Source: Juglans regia
Lineage: Eukaryota > Streptophyta > Magnoliopsida > Fagales > Juglandaceae
Length of the DNA: 64,000 nucleotides
NCBI RefSeq assembly: GCF_001411555.2
Contig: NC_049907.1
Coordinates: 31,757,734 to 31,821,733 of the forward strand
Reading direction: 5' to 3'
Of the stretch, positions 33,210 through 43,389 are shown one piece after another. The notes under the pieces were generated by a model. That model ran no database searches. It had not been told where the DNA came from and was given only the letters and a program-made list of their open reading frames with translations. Both the position numbers and the translations under genes were made by a program. Position 1 is the first letter of the stretch, and each line of letters starts with the position of its first letter.

Positions 33210-34618
33210 TGATATGTGAATTTGGAAAGTGCAAAAAAGTGCACTCTAAATACCCTATTATTGAACTAAAATGCTAAAATGTGAATAGAAATCATAGGAA
33301 TTAATGTGTATTCTTGAATGAGTTTCTATTTACTTTGGAATACTTCTGAGCATATTTTTATGTTTAATTTCAGAGTTTATAAAAGAGCAGTCCAAACCCA
33401 GTCAAATTCAGAGGACTTTCAAGTAGGCAAGACGTTGGAACAACTTCAGAACTTTCAATGAGTATAGGACTCATCAAAAAAGGATAATGATGGGGTTTGA
33501 GAGTAATTCGGATTAAGAGAAAAAATCAGCCCGAAATTAGCTAGAAGACAGCCTGTACATACTTTAATATTCTAATCATAACTTTCCGCTCCAATATAGG
33601 ATTGATGCGATTCTTGATGCGCTACAAAGCTATATTAGAGGGATATAAAGTTGTCTCTAATAAGAATTTCTAAATTCGAACTCCTGAGGTGTGTACATGA
33701 CTATCAAGATGAGTCCTAAAATTTAGGCGATTTTATATGCTAGAATATGAAGACATTAGGATTTCTTACATGCCCTATATAAACATTTCATTAGTACGAA
33801 ATTAGGAGTTTTTGAAGAAGAGGGAGATGACTCATTTTGAAGAACGAATAGACGAAATTAATTTTCATGGCCACCGTTTGCTTTATTTTTCTCTTGAATT
33901 TTTGTTGTCCATTATATTTATGGGTAACTAAATTCTCAAGTAGGAATAGCGATGAACTTGCACATTGGATGGTATTTTTCATTTATGTATTTAATTTTCA
34001 TTTACTAAAACTCTTTTGTTTTATCATTCTCAATTCATTGTTGATGTTTTCTTCTCCAAATAATCATAAAATTTATTTTATTTATGAATTCAGTCATGTT
34101 TTTTCTATTGAATGGATTAGCTCTTTGATTATGTTGGATCAATTACTTATTTGTATTGATTTAATTCTTTGCTGCAATATCACTCCCTGAGTATATTGTC
34201 ACCTTTGGGTTTTCTCAATAGTGATAATAATTTACGTATTTTAAAAGTGGTAAATGATTTTTCAAAAGATTACATTTGATTTAATTTTGGTTTATAAATC
34301 TATACCTTCTGATTGAGAATTTTGAGAATTGAGTTCCCAATTAAGTTATTCAATAAATTAAGAATAATTAAAATACTAGATTTGTGCAAAGGATTCCCGA
34401 CGCTTTACCGTTTGTCAAATTTGATACATTTTCCGTTAGTCACTTTGATTCACTTTAATTTGTATTTAAAATTATCTTTGTTCTACATTAATCATTTAAT
34501 ATTTTTCTTTAGTTTCTTTATTCCTTCTACTATTCTTTTAATTTGTCTCTTTGTGGAATCGACACCCCAAAGTTTTGTTACAACTACCGCGTTATCCTTT
34601 GGGCATAATCATTTCACA
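33210..34618 (+). repeat. probable 3' LTR of Athila/Tat-like element
   Basis: About 1.4 kb, similar in length to the 1.38-kb LTR at 729-2105 but a different family. Likely start TGATATGTGAATTTGG. The end is near GGGCATAATCATTTCACA, after GTGGAATCGACACCCC, an LTR-end type sequence of this lineage. Boundaries are inferred from TG...CA and not from a second LTR. Confidence 0.5.
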
Positions 34619-34837
34619 GCCTGCCTCAACTCGGGAGAAATTTTGGTCCCGACTCATAAGGTGTGCTCAGGCCTTTAGTGGTCCACGGAATCTAGCTCCA
34701 GGGGTTCATTGGGCTCTGCCTGTCTCAGTGTCTGCTCATCTCGAACCTCCCCGTCCCATTTAGCCAATGTCAACCGTGGGGGCAGTCCGACAATCTCCCA
34801 GCTTCTTCGACCGTCCTCACTTCCTTCCCCTCATGCC

Positions 34838-35014
34838 TTAATTCTCATGCATAACATTCCCGACCTGCTCGCCTCTTATTTCACTCACCCCCGAGTCTAT
34901 GGGAAACTTCATCTTCAGGTGGTATGGGGATGTCACTGCCTTTAGATTATTCAAGGTCGGGCGACCCAATATCTTGTTGTACGAGAGGGCCTTTACCACT
35001 AGGAAATTGGTCAT
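34838..35014 (-). pseudogene. Ty3/gypsy protease fragment
   Basis: Minus-strand frame of 58 codons starting MTNFLVVKALSYNKILGR, continuing with LNNLKAVTSPYHLKMKFP and SEIRGEQ. This is the second half of a Tat-type protease: the ILGRP motif and the TYHLKMKFPT region are diagnostic. Beyond 34838 the lineage-like sequence fades in other frames to about 34620. The upstream side is cut at 35017 by LTR-like sequence starting TGTGACGCC. Confidence 0.8.
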
Positions 35015-35018
35015 CATT

Positions 35019-37200
35019 GTGACGCCCCCAAATTCTGCTTAGGATAGGACGGATATTTGAAGCGTCGAGGCATGCAACACAAGGTTACTTGCCCCCGTTC
35101 ATGACATATAAGATGCAATGTTCCTAACATACATATAGCATTATGCAATATTCGTAGCGGATAATAAATTTTTTCTTTTTTTTTTTCTTTAGCAAAACTA
35201 TGCACCAAACTGAAATATCACAAATACTTAAAACATATTTCATACTTCACAACATACTAAATAATTAAGATCATAATAATAGTCCATATGATTGTGATCA
35301 AAAGAGTGCTGGAGATTGAACTCCACAAATACAAGTAGTAATCTGAGGTAACTATTATACTACCATCTACATCTCACCGTCGCTTAGTCGACCGTTTCCA
35401 GTTGGTCGATTCCCGGTTCTACTAAAGATCCTATAACAAAATCTACCATGCGGGGAGAATAGTAGTTGAGACTACCACAGTGAGATTTGATTACAAATCT
35501 TAGCAAGTTAACAGAAAACTTTTATACAGGTTAATAATGCATGCATGGTAGTAAAAGCATGAATGCATAATCAAATCATAAGTAATCATAGCATAACTTG
35601 ACATACAACATAACATAACTGGCATAACTTAAACTGAAACTGAAGCTTAGCATGAACGTGACTTGAAACGTAACATGGATTTGAAACATGGCATGAACGT
35701 GAACTTGAAACATAACATGGACTTGAAACATAACATGAACGTAAACATGCTTAATTTGAACACGAACTTGAGCATGACATAACATAAATGTGAACTTGGA
35801 ACATAACGTAAACGTGAACATAACATAACATGAACTTGAAACATATTCTTTGTCTCATGGGATTACCATGATTGCGTGAACGTAAACTTGAACATAACAT
35901 AACGTGAACTTGAAACATATTCGTGTCTCATGGGATTACCATGATTGCGTGAACATAAACTTGAACATAACATAACGTGAAACATGACTTGAACGTGAAA
36001 TGCATGAATTTGGAATCTTATTCAACATACTTAATTATTAAAATGACCATATGGGTGTTACACGGGCCCCTTGAGCCGTGTGTCCCTGCTGATTACCGCA
36101 TCACAACACAGGTGTCTATACCAGCTATGAGTGCGTTAATACGTACTCCACAGTTGTTGTGGCCCCACGTATTCTATGTGTCACAAATTATATGTCTCAC
36201 GTAGTAGCCCCCATACTTCATGCTTCACAGTTGTTGTCGCCCCATGACTTATTTGTTTGTGCCACACTTGCTGTAGACACACGTAACATAATGTGTGACA
36301 CCATCAGTGTTAGTGCCTGGCACGCTCCTGTGACCAGCTAATTAGCCCCATTCGCAACCTGTTAATTGTTCTTCACCAACCCAGGGAATTTCACACCTAT
36401 TTAGACACTCCAGCATGAACAAAGGAGTTCCACTAGGATATTACCACATCCTAGCGTTTAGGGTCGTGATTGATATGAATAGCTTAATTGGCATACATGA
36501 CATTTCGTAATGTGACGTGACATGATCGTGACATAAAAGACAGAAGTCCTAACGTAGCATAACGTGACATGAACGTAAGACGACAGACATGACATACTTC
36601 GAGGCATAAATGTAACAGAGAACATTTCATAACATGGCATCCATGTAATATGCAACAATTCGTAACATGACATACCATATAACAGACAACATTTCTTAAC
36701 ATGGCGTAATATATGACAGTGAATATTACGTGACATGAAATACATCTAACAGATGGCATACTTAACTTAACATGACATACTTGCAATGTATATTAATACA
36801 TGACATAATATCTTGTGTAACAAATGAATAATTCATGACAGAGTAAATTCTGTGTAACAGATAAATATGTAATGTCTTGGCATGGCACATATGATAACAT
36901 GCATACATACACTTTAGTTCCCTTACTTATCACTCATACACATTAAACTGATAGTAAGTTAAAAACTAACTTACCTCAATCGTCATGTCCTATGAGTGTA
37001 AAATGCGAAACACGAGGAACTGTAAGAGGGTATTCTAAAAATTAGAAATTAATTACTAACAAATTGAAAAGTGAACAGGGACAACTTAGAGTAAAATTAC
37101 CATTTTACCCTCTACATGTGGGAAGATGACAATTTTACCCCTAACTTAAAGATTTCATATCCTAACTCCAAAAATTACCAAAATTTACATTCCTCATGTA
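35019..37200. repeat. LTR-like tract with GAACGTGAACATG minisatellite
   Basis: Starts TGTGACGCCCCCAAATT, an LTR start typical of Tekay/Del-like gypsy elements, and cuts into the protease fragment. It contains irregular repeats of GAACTTGAAACATAACATGAACGTG-type sequence at 35580-36000 and GACATGACAT/AACATGG-type repeats at 36480-36790. No primer site, tract or second LTR was found, so it may be a solo or truncated LTR. ORFs here are repeat translations. Confidence 0.5.
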
Positions 37201-37203
37201 AAT

Positions 37204-37650
37204 TTTGTCCGAGACTCAAATAAGGGTTCTGTTTTGGCAAGTTTAATGCAACCAAAATCTTATTGCACAAATCCTGCTTTGGCAGAAGCAAAGGGATTAC
37301 TCACTGTTGTGTTATTTTGTCAAGAGTTAGGACTTGAGTCTGTCATCTTTGAAGGAGATTCCTGTCAAGTTGTTAAAGCAGTTCATTGTCTTAATTCTTC
37401 TACTGGATGTTTGCAGTGTATTATATCAGATATCCTTAAGCTGCTGAGTTCTACTCATTGGAAAATTCAGCATGTTAAGAGCGACTTGAATGGTGTTGCT
37501 CATCGACTTGCTCAAGTTGTAGTGACTTTAGATCATGAATTAATAGATATTGATTGTACTGTTGGTTGTATAGAATCTCTTGTATTGGCTGATCGCTATA
37601 TCTCAAATCAATAACATTGATTACTGTGTTCACTTTAAAAAAAATAATAA
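37204..37650 (+). mobile_element. 5'-truncated LINE tail: RNase H domain and poly(A)
   Basis: An open plus-strand frame from 37204 to 37614 (about 136 codons) reads VRDSNKGSVLASLMQPK, ALAEAKGLLTVVLFCQELGL, SVIFEGDSCQVV and IQHVKSDLNGVAHRLAQ, ending ADRYISNQ. This is the RVT_3/RNase H-like end of a plant LINE ORF2: the E of AEAK, D of EGDS and the H/N-region near NGVAHRLA are visible, while the first catalytic Asp lies upstream and is missing. A short 3' UTR and TTTAAAAAAAATAATAATT follow. It is from another LINE family than A and B. The open frame is likely young age rather than function. Confidence 0.8.
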
Positions 37651-38296
37651 TTAGAATTATATATATTATAATAAAAATGATGATTTTTTAGAATTATTGA
37701 TTAATCCATATTTAAAAAATGGTTTCCTATTAATGATGTGATTTTAATATTTTTTTTGGGTATGTAATTTATTAATTGCTATTAGTTAATATAAATATAT
37801 TTATAAATAATATTCAATCATTATTAGTACTATGTAATAGTTGGTGGGACTCGCAACTATCAAATATCTCAAAAAATTAAAATCATATCATCTTACTTCT
37901 AAATCCAAACATACAAACTTTTAAAAATTATATTATTTTATCTTAACTCAATAATCTTACTGTTATTTATAAATAATTTTAATTCATTTCATCTCAACTC
38001 ATTATTTAAATTACCACTACCTCATTTGAATATAATAAATATTTTATCTCATATCATCATTATAATATTTATAAATATTTACGTAAAATATTATAAATAA
38101 TTTAATTTTTTAAAATTTTTAAATAAAAATAATATTAAAAAATATTTTAATATTTTTTTATATAATTTTTAATTTTTATCTTAATTTATTTCATTTTATA
38201 ACTTATTATCTTAACTTAAGTTATTTTTAATATCTTCACGCGCCGCTTGCAATTAAAACAACAGCATTAGTGTAGACAAAGAATTGTCAAGTCATT
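37651..38296. other. AT-rich spacer with MITE-like sequence
   Basis: No gene. The stretch 37900-38230 contains TCATTTCATCTCAACTCATT and TTATCTCATATCATC, like the interiors and ends of the MITE family at 17.63 kb, but boundaries are not recognisable. Confidence 0.45.
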
Positions 38297-38304
38297 GTGG
38301 GAAT

Positions 38305-39056
38305 TAGGGCTGCAAACGGGCCGGTCCGGTCCGGTCCGGTCCGGTCCGGCGATGGACCGAAAATTTTCGGTCCATTATTTTTCCGGACCGGACCGGACCG
38401 AACACCCAAAGGGACCGGACCGGACCGATAGCTATCGGTCCGGTCCGGTCCGGTCCAGTCGGTCCGCCCTCTTTTTTTTTTTTTTTTTTTTAATAATTAA
38501 TAAAAAAAATTTATTTAAAATACTAAATTAAACTAAGTGACTTATTAATGTGGATTATGTAACAAACTCAATAAAAAAATATTTTATATGGTCAATGATA
38601 ATAAATTAGATGAAAATTATATTATTAATTTATATAATTACTATATAATTAACTAATTGATATTATATATTTATTAATTCATAGAATATTAACAAGTGTT
38701 AATAGTATATTTAAAATTTTATATTGTTAATAGTGATAGGTTAAATGAAGATATATATAAAATATTGTTAATTTATAGAATATTAACAAGTATTAATAAT
38801 ATATTTAAAAATTTATATTGTTAATTGTACAATTATTATATATAAAATATATATAAAAAATATTTTTTTTTTTTAATTTTTCATTCGGTCCGGTCCGGTC
38901 CGAAAAAACTGTGGACCGTGGACCGGACCGAATGATTTCGGTCCTCTAAAATATGGACCGGACCGGACCGGTCTAAGTCTCGGTCCGGTCCGGTCCGGAC
39001 CGAAACGGTCGGTCCGGTCGGTCCGTTCGGTCCGACCGGACCGTTAATCACCCCTA
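38305..39056. mobile_element. non-autonomous hAT element with GGTCC arrays
   Basis: 752 bp. Ends TAGGGCTGC... and ...CACCCCTA (inward TAGGGGTG), the hAT-type terminus. It is flanked by the exact 8-bp target duplication GTGGGAAT (38297-38304 and 39057-39064). Both ends carry arrays of the pentamer GGTCC/GGACC in both orientations (38320-38470 and 38887-39045), around an AT-rich core without a gene. The ORF at 38295-38531 is a translation of the array. Confidence 0.92.
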
Positions 39057-39060
39057 GTGG

Positions 39061-39113
39061 GAATTGATCTAATTGTTTTTTTTTTTTTTGAAAGAAGAAT
39101 TGATCTAATTGTT
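39061..39113 (-). mobile_element. minimal poly(A) retro-insertion
   Basis: The 17-bp sequence GAATTGATCTAATTGTT occurs at 39061-39077 and again at 39097-39113. Between them lies a run of T followed by GAAAGAA (39078-39096). Read on the minus strand this is TTCTTTC plus poly(A) between target duplications, the pattern left by an extremely 5'-truncated LINE or SINE insertion. It sits next to the hAT element and shares its GAAT flank. Confidence 0.6.
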
Positions 39114-40951
39114 AATTGCTAATGAACTATTTTTAATTTTTTTATAATCGAATAAGGGGAATCAGCTCTTGACGTCAGAACGCACCGACTCCAGCTTTAT
39201 TTCATTTCAGTTCTCTCTTCTTTCATTTAAGTGTCAGCCTTTCTGCACAGACAAGAATACAGCGTCAGTAGAGATAGAGAAAATGTGATGGTTGGGTTGT
39301 CGTATGCAATGCCGTCAGAGCACGCTTCATTTCATTTCAGTTCTATCTTTCTTTCCTTTCGATGTCAGCCTTTCTCCAAATACAAGGACACAGCCAGGTA
39401 GAGAGAGAGGAATTGCGATTGTCGGGATTGTCGTATGCGATGGAGTGTGAATGTGATAGTTAGGTTGTTTTTATGCGCTGTTTTTTCAATAAAATTATTA
39501 TTTTAAAAATTTAAAAATAAATTATTTATTATATAAAATATACAATATAAAAAATACAATAATTAAATAAAATAAAATAATATTTTTAATAATATTATGA
39601 ATTTTTTAAAAAATATATTTAAAAATATCTAAAAATTATATGAAAAAACAAATTTACACTTATCCGGATTCAAATAACTCGTATCAACTCAGCTCTGTCC
39701 TCCACTTATTAGTCTCCTTACTACCACTACAGCTATTTCATTGAAAATACCTACTCTGTCGCCTCTACGTTACCGTATCGCTCGAAAAAAATATTTTTTT
39801 TTATTTAACGTTTAAAAATAATAATTTTAAGAGAATTGGTATATTTTTTTTATATTTTAAAAATATTTAAAAATATTAAATAAATATTAAAAAAATAAAA
39901 ACTCATAAATTATTATACGGTCAAACGAAACAGATTATTAAAATAGCCTAACCCTTATTTCATTTCAACTCTATCTTCTTCCATTTACATGTAAGGCAGA
40001 ATTAAGATTTGGTACGGATAATTAATAAAGTGTATAGAATCATAACTGATATTTATAAAATGTATTATCAATATTCAACATTAATTATATAAAATAGTTT
40101 TTTAGGGATAATAAAATTAGTTAAGTTGTCAATCTAAATCTCTCATCACTTGAATTTAATCGAAATTAAGTAAACGATAAAAATTAAGATAAAAATAATT
40201 ATGTAACACTTGTTAAAAAAAACGATAAAATTTAAGTAAACAAACGATAAAAATTGGCTATATGATTTTATCTTTACATTTACACCTAATTGTTAATTCA
40301 ATAGTAATACATATGTACTTACTAATAAAATTAATCCAAATTAATAAATTAGTTAGTAAAAGACGTAAGAACAAAAGTGTGAGTAAATAGAAAAAATGAG
40401 GATGTAGATTTATCAATAGCTTTTAAAAGGAGACAAAAATATTTTATTACCTCTTATCAGATGTAAAATAAAAATGTGTGATTTTATTACTGACAAAAAA
40501 TAGGTGTGAGTATGAAAAATTGTTAAAACATTAAAAGAAATCTAGAAAATAAAATACTAACAAGATTTTTTAAAATATTTTGAGGAGGCAAATTATCTTT
40601 ACATTAAGATATATTTAAAAAATCATAGATTAAAACAAATTTTTAAAAATCTTTGGGGAGACAAGCATCAATCTAGGTCCGTCGCGGGTGTTTCTGCACA
40701 TACAAGAACAACTGGATAGTGAAAATGTTTTATTTTATTTTATCTCATTTTATTATTATAATTTTTTAAAACTTTTATATAATATAAAATAAAATTTTTA
40801 AGTTTTTTAAATTTTAAAATAATAATAATATTAAATAATAATATTTTAGTAATATTTTACTTAATTGTTAAATTTTATTTAAAATAATCTCATCTAATCA
40901 TTAAACCAATCGTCCAACGATAAAAACATAGGTCCGTCTCCGCATACGACA
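39114..40951. repeat. spacer with duplicated segment, no gene
   Basis: Two related segments about 137 bp apart, 39192-39310 and 39329-39441, each run TTTCATTTCAGTTCT...TGTCAGCCTTTCT...ACAAG...ACAGC...TTGTCGTATGC. Partial echoes lie at 39957 and 40685. It continues across the hAT insertion (CGCATACGACAACCCC left, CATCGCAT right). Related sequence recurs at 63280-63870. The rest is AT-rich MITE-like sequence. Confidence 0.65.
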
Positions 40952-41199
40952 ACCCCAACTAGGGGTGGGCAGCGGGGCCTCGCCCTTGCTGTCCTGCCCT
41001 TTTGCTTTGCCCCTGTTCAACGGGGCGAAGCACCCTGTCCATCAAATGCAGGGGGCAGGTGGCGGGGGCGAGATAGGGGCAAACCCCACCCTGTCCCGTA
41101 TTATATATACAAATATATATATATATATAAAAAAAAAAAAGACAACAACAACCTAGGTATGCCTTGTTTTTTTTTTTAAATATTCCAATACCAATGCCG

Positions 41200-42226
41200 T
41201 TTCATCAATGGCGAAATGGAGTCGTTTCATTCTTGTTTAGAATCCCCCCTGTGAGATCACCCTCTCTCTCTCTCTGTGTCTCGCTCCGTAGCTCGTCGTC
41301 ATCGTAGCAGTCCCCGTAGCTTTCCATGAATTCGTCTTCATCTCTATCGCTGAATGTAAGAAACCCTAAATCTATTACAATTTTTTGTGATATTTATTTT
41401 ATGGAATGGAGATTGGAGGAAGGATGAGGTTTAATCGGAGATGGAGGATGAGATTTTGTGAATTGTGTGCTGTGGAGACTTGATTGTGCATGTGGTTCAC
41501 TGATTTGAATGGTTGATGAACAATGTGTACAGTGTGTTCGTGTGTGAATCTCTTGTGATTGGTTTATTTTATTCATTTTTTTCGAAATACCCTAAAACCC
41601 CTAAATTACTTTAGGGTTTCGATTCACCCTAAAATAATTTAGGGTTTCAAGGATTTTGAAACCTTTAAATTATTTTAGGGTCTTGGATTAGGCTTCCAAT
41701 TACTATCAATACTATATTTTGAGCTATTAAACTGATGGTAATAAACTGATTTTAGGTTAAAAAATATATATTATACATTCCAATTACTATCAATACTTTC
41801 TTAGTCTTTTACCAAAATTATCAATTTACACTTTAAGCTACTAATTAAATTTTGAGGATTTACATTAATGTGGGATAAGATCTTATCATTAACAACTTTT
41901 ATAACCCATTTCAATTGGATATTTACAACTTTTATAACACATTTTAATTGGGTATTTCATTTTTTTTTACAACTTTTATAACTCATTTTAATTGGGCATT
42001 TCATATTTTTTACAACTTTTATAATCCATTTTAATTGGGTATTTCATTTTTTTTACAACTTTTATAATTATAACCCATTTTAATTGGGTATTTCATTTTT
42101 TTTTTTTTTTTTTATGTTTGATGTTTGATCTTCCAACTTCCAATATATATGTTAATGCTTAGATGTTAGTTGTTTGGCATGTTGCTATGTTTGCTTTAAT
42201 TTCAGATTTCTTGTTTGCTTGAGTTC
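41200..42226 (+). other. hAT leader exon and intron
   Basis: A probable untranslated exon around 41230-41355, ending with GAATG then GTAAGAA, and a long AT-rich intron ending TTTAATTTCAG at about 42205, 20 bp before the ATG at 42227. The arrangement of a non-coding exon before the transposase start is common in hAT genes. Splice sites are by eye only. Confidence 0.5.
41892..42112. repeat. about 43-bp tandem repeat in the hAT intron
   Basis: Five units of ACAACTTTTATAACCCATTT plus TAATTGGGTATTTCATTTTTT, with small length changes in the T run. Confidence 0.88.
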
Positions 42227-42629
42227 ATGGATATGACAGCAAATTCTAGTGCGAGCTCTCATTTCCATGCCCAGGGTACCCCTACCCTACACCTACCCCT
42301 ACTCCTGGCCCAACACCTATCCCTACAACACCTTGCCCCGCCCCCAAGCTTAACAAAAAACCTGCTTCTATAGTTTGGGTTCATTTCACCAAACTAGAGG
42401 GTAGTGACCCCAATAACCCCCAAGCCAAGTGTAATCATTGTAAAAAAATCTATAGATGTCACTATAGAAAACATGGCACCTCACAATTAAAGGTGCACTT
42501 AGAAGAGCAATATAAGAAAAGTCTAATATTAAGATCATTACAAGAGAAGAGCCAATCTAGGTTAGAAATTGGACTTCAAAAAATGGCGGATGGGACTAGT
42601 GGGAGTGCAACTTTGAGGGAGTATACTAA
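42227..42629 (+). pseudogene. hAT transposase, N-terminal part with BED finger
   Basis: Start MDMTANSSASSHFHAQG at 42227, then a Pro/Thr-rich stretch with a frameshift near 42290-42345. A BED-type zinc finger follows: IVWVHFTKLEG, then CNHCKKIYRCHYRKHGTSQL and KVHLEEQ. The expected C-x2-C...H-x(n)-H/C layout is present; the last ligand in HLEEQ is blurred (relatives have HLxxC). BED fingers bind transposon ends. The frame reaches LREYTK and is cut there by the Harbinger element at 42630. It resumes in the same frame at 51097. Confidence 0.87.
42627..42629. other. TAA target site, left copy (Harbinger)
   Basis: TAA directly before the terminal GGGCAGG. The second copy is at 51094-51096. A 3-bp TWA target duplication is diagnostic of PIF/Harbinger. 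Confidence 0.92.
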
Positions 42630-43389
42630 GGGCAGGTTTGGGCGCTCAGATATCTCATCCCAAATCTCAAACTGAGATGAGACGCATTTCCCAAACAATC
42701 ACTTTCAAGAATACTCAGAAATCTCTCTCACTGTTTAAAACATCTCAATACTGTTTATAGACATGACATTAGGCCTGAAAAGCAGCGTCTGTCCCCCTCC
42801 CACATTACTCCCCCCCAGCGTTCATCTGTGCCCTTCTGCTTTCTCCACGAAAGGCTTGCGCCGTCCCCCAAACAAACTACCCCGTAAAACAGACTTCTCC
42901 CTCTCGTGCGAATGCCCTCGAAAAATCGCCCAGAAATCCCCCAATCGCAAAATCTCAAATCCATTCCTCATATGCGTTTGGAACGACGCCATCGTTAAAG
43001 AAAAATCCCCAGAAATACTTGTATCGGATCATGCCAATCGATTGGCGTCCAGTGTGCTGACCCACGAAGATCTGAGATTTCTCACATTCTAGCGGAGGAG
43101 GTTACGACGAAGCTCACAGATTCTGCAGAGGTAAGCAACTTCACAGCCCCTACTTTCCCTCTGCCCCATACGGCCGTGCGAATCTCTGAACATTTTCATG
43201 TCAATCAAGCAGGCTATTGTTGACATTGACCAAGTCGAATCTCAAAGCCCTAAACAAAGGCTGTTCTGTAGAGTGAATGGTCACTGAGCTGACCGCTGCT
43301 GCTCAAAAACAGACGTTTCGAATATTGCAACAGTTGTAATAGGATTTCTCGTGAGGATGATACGGTTGGGTCTTATCGAATAGAGGACA
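42630..43389 (+). promoter_or_regulatory. Harbinger left end, TIR and probable 5' UTR exon
   Basis: Terminal repeat (42630-42641), then repeats of CTCATCCCAAATCTCAAACTGAGATGAG type, and a GC-richer stretch 42763-43130 that ends TGCAGAG before GTAAGC (donor at about 43131). No classical TATA box is obvious. The 110-codon plus frame at 42763-43092 has no recognisable domain and I treat it as untranslated leader. Confidence 0.5.

Larger units (their letters stand above)
30530..34618 (+). mobile_element. Athila/Tat-like Ty3/gypsy element, internally deleted
   Basis: Plus strand: gag C-terminus and protease (30552-31330), then a jump to the integrase C-terminal tail (31490-31690), a long 3' non-coding region with a polypurine-like stretch (31934-31950), and an LTR-like end at about 33210-34618. 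RT, RNase H and the integrase core are deleted, as are the 5' LTR and gag start. It is a different copy and orientation from the one at 1-2105. Confidence 0.78.

Noticed and set aside
38295..38531. Arg/Gly/Pro-rich protein (GPVRSGP, GPDRTEHPKGPDRT)
   Set aside because: Translation of GGTCC pentamer arrays in a non-autonomous hAT element.
42763..43092. A fourth Harbinger gene on the plus strand
   Set aside because: No domain; the GC-rich stretch ends in a splice donor and reads better as an untranslated leader exon.
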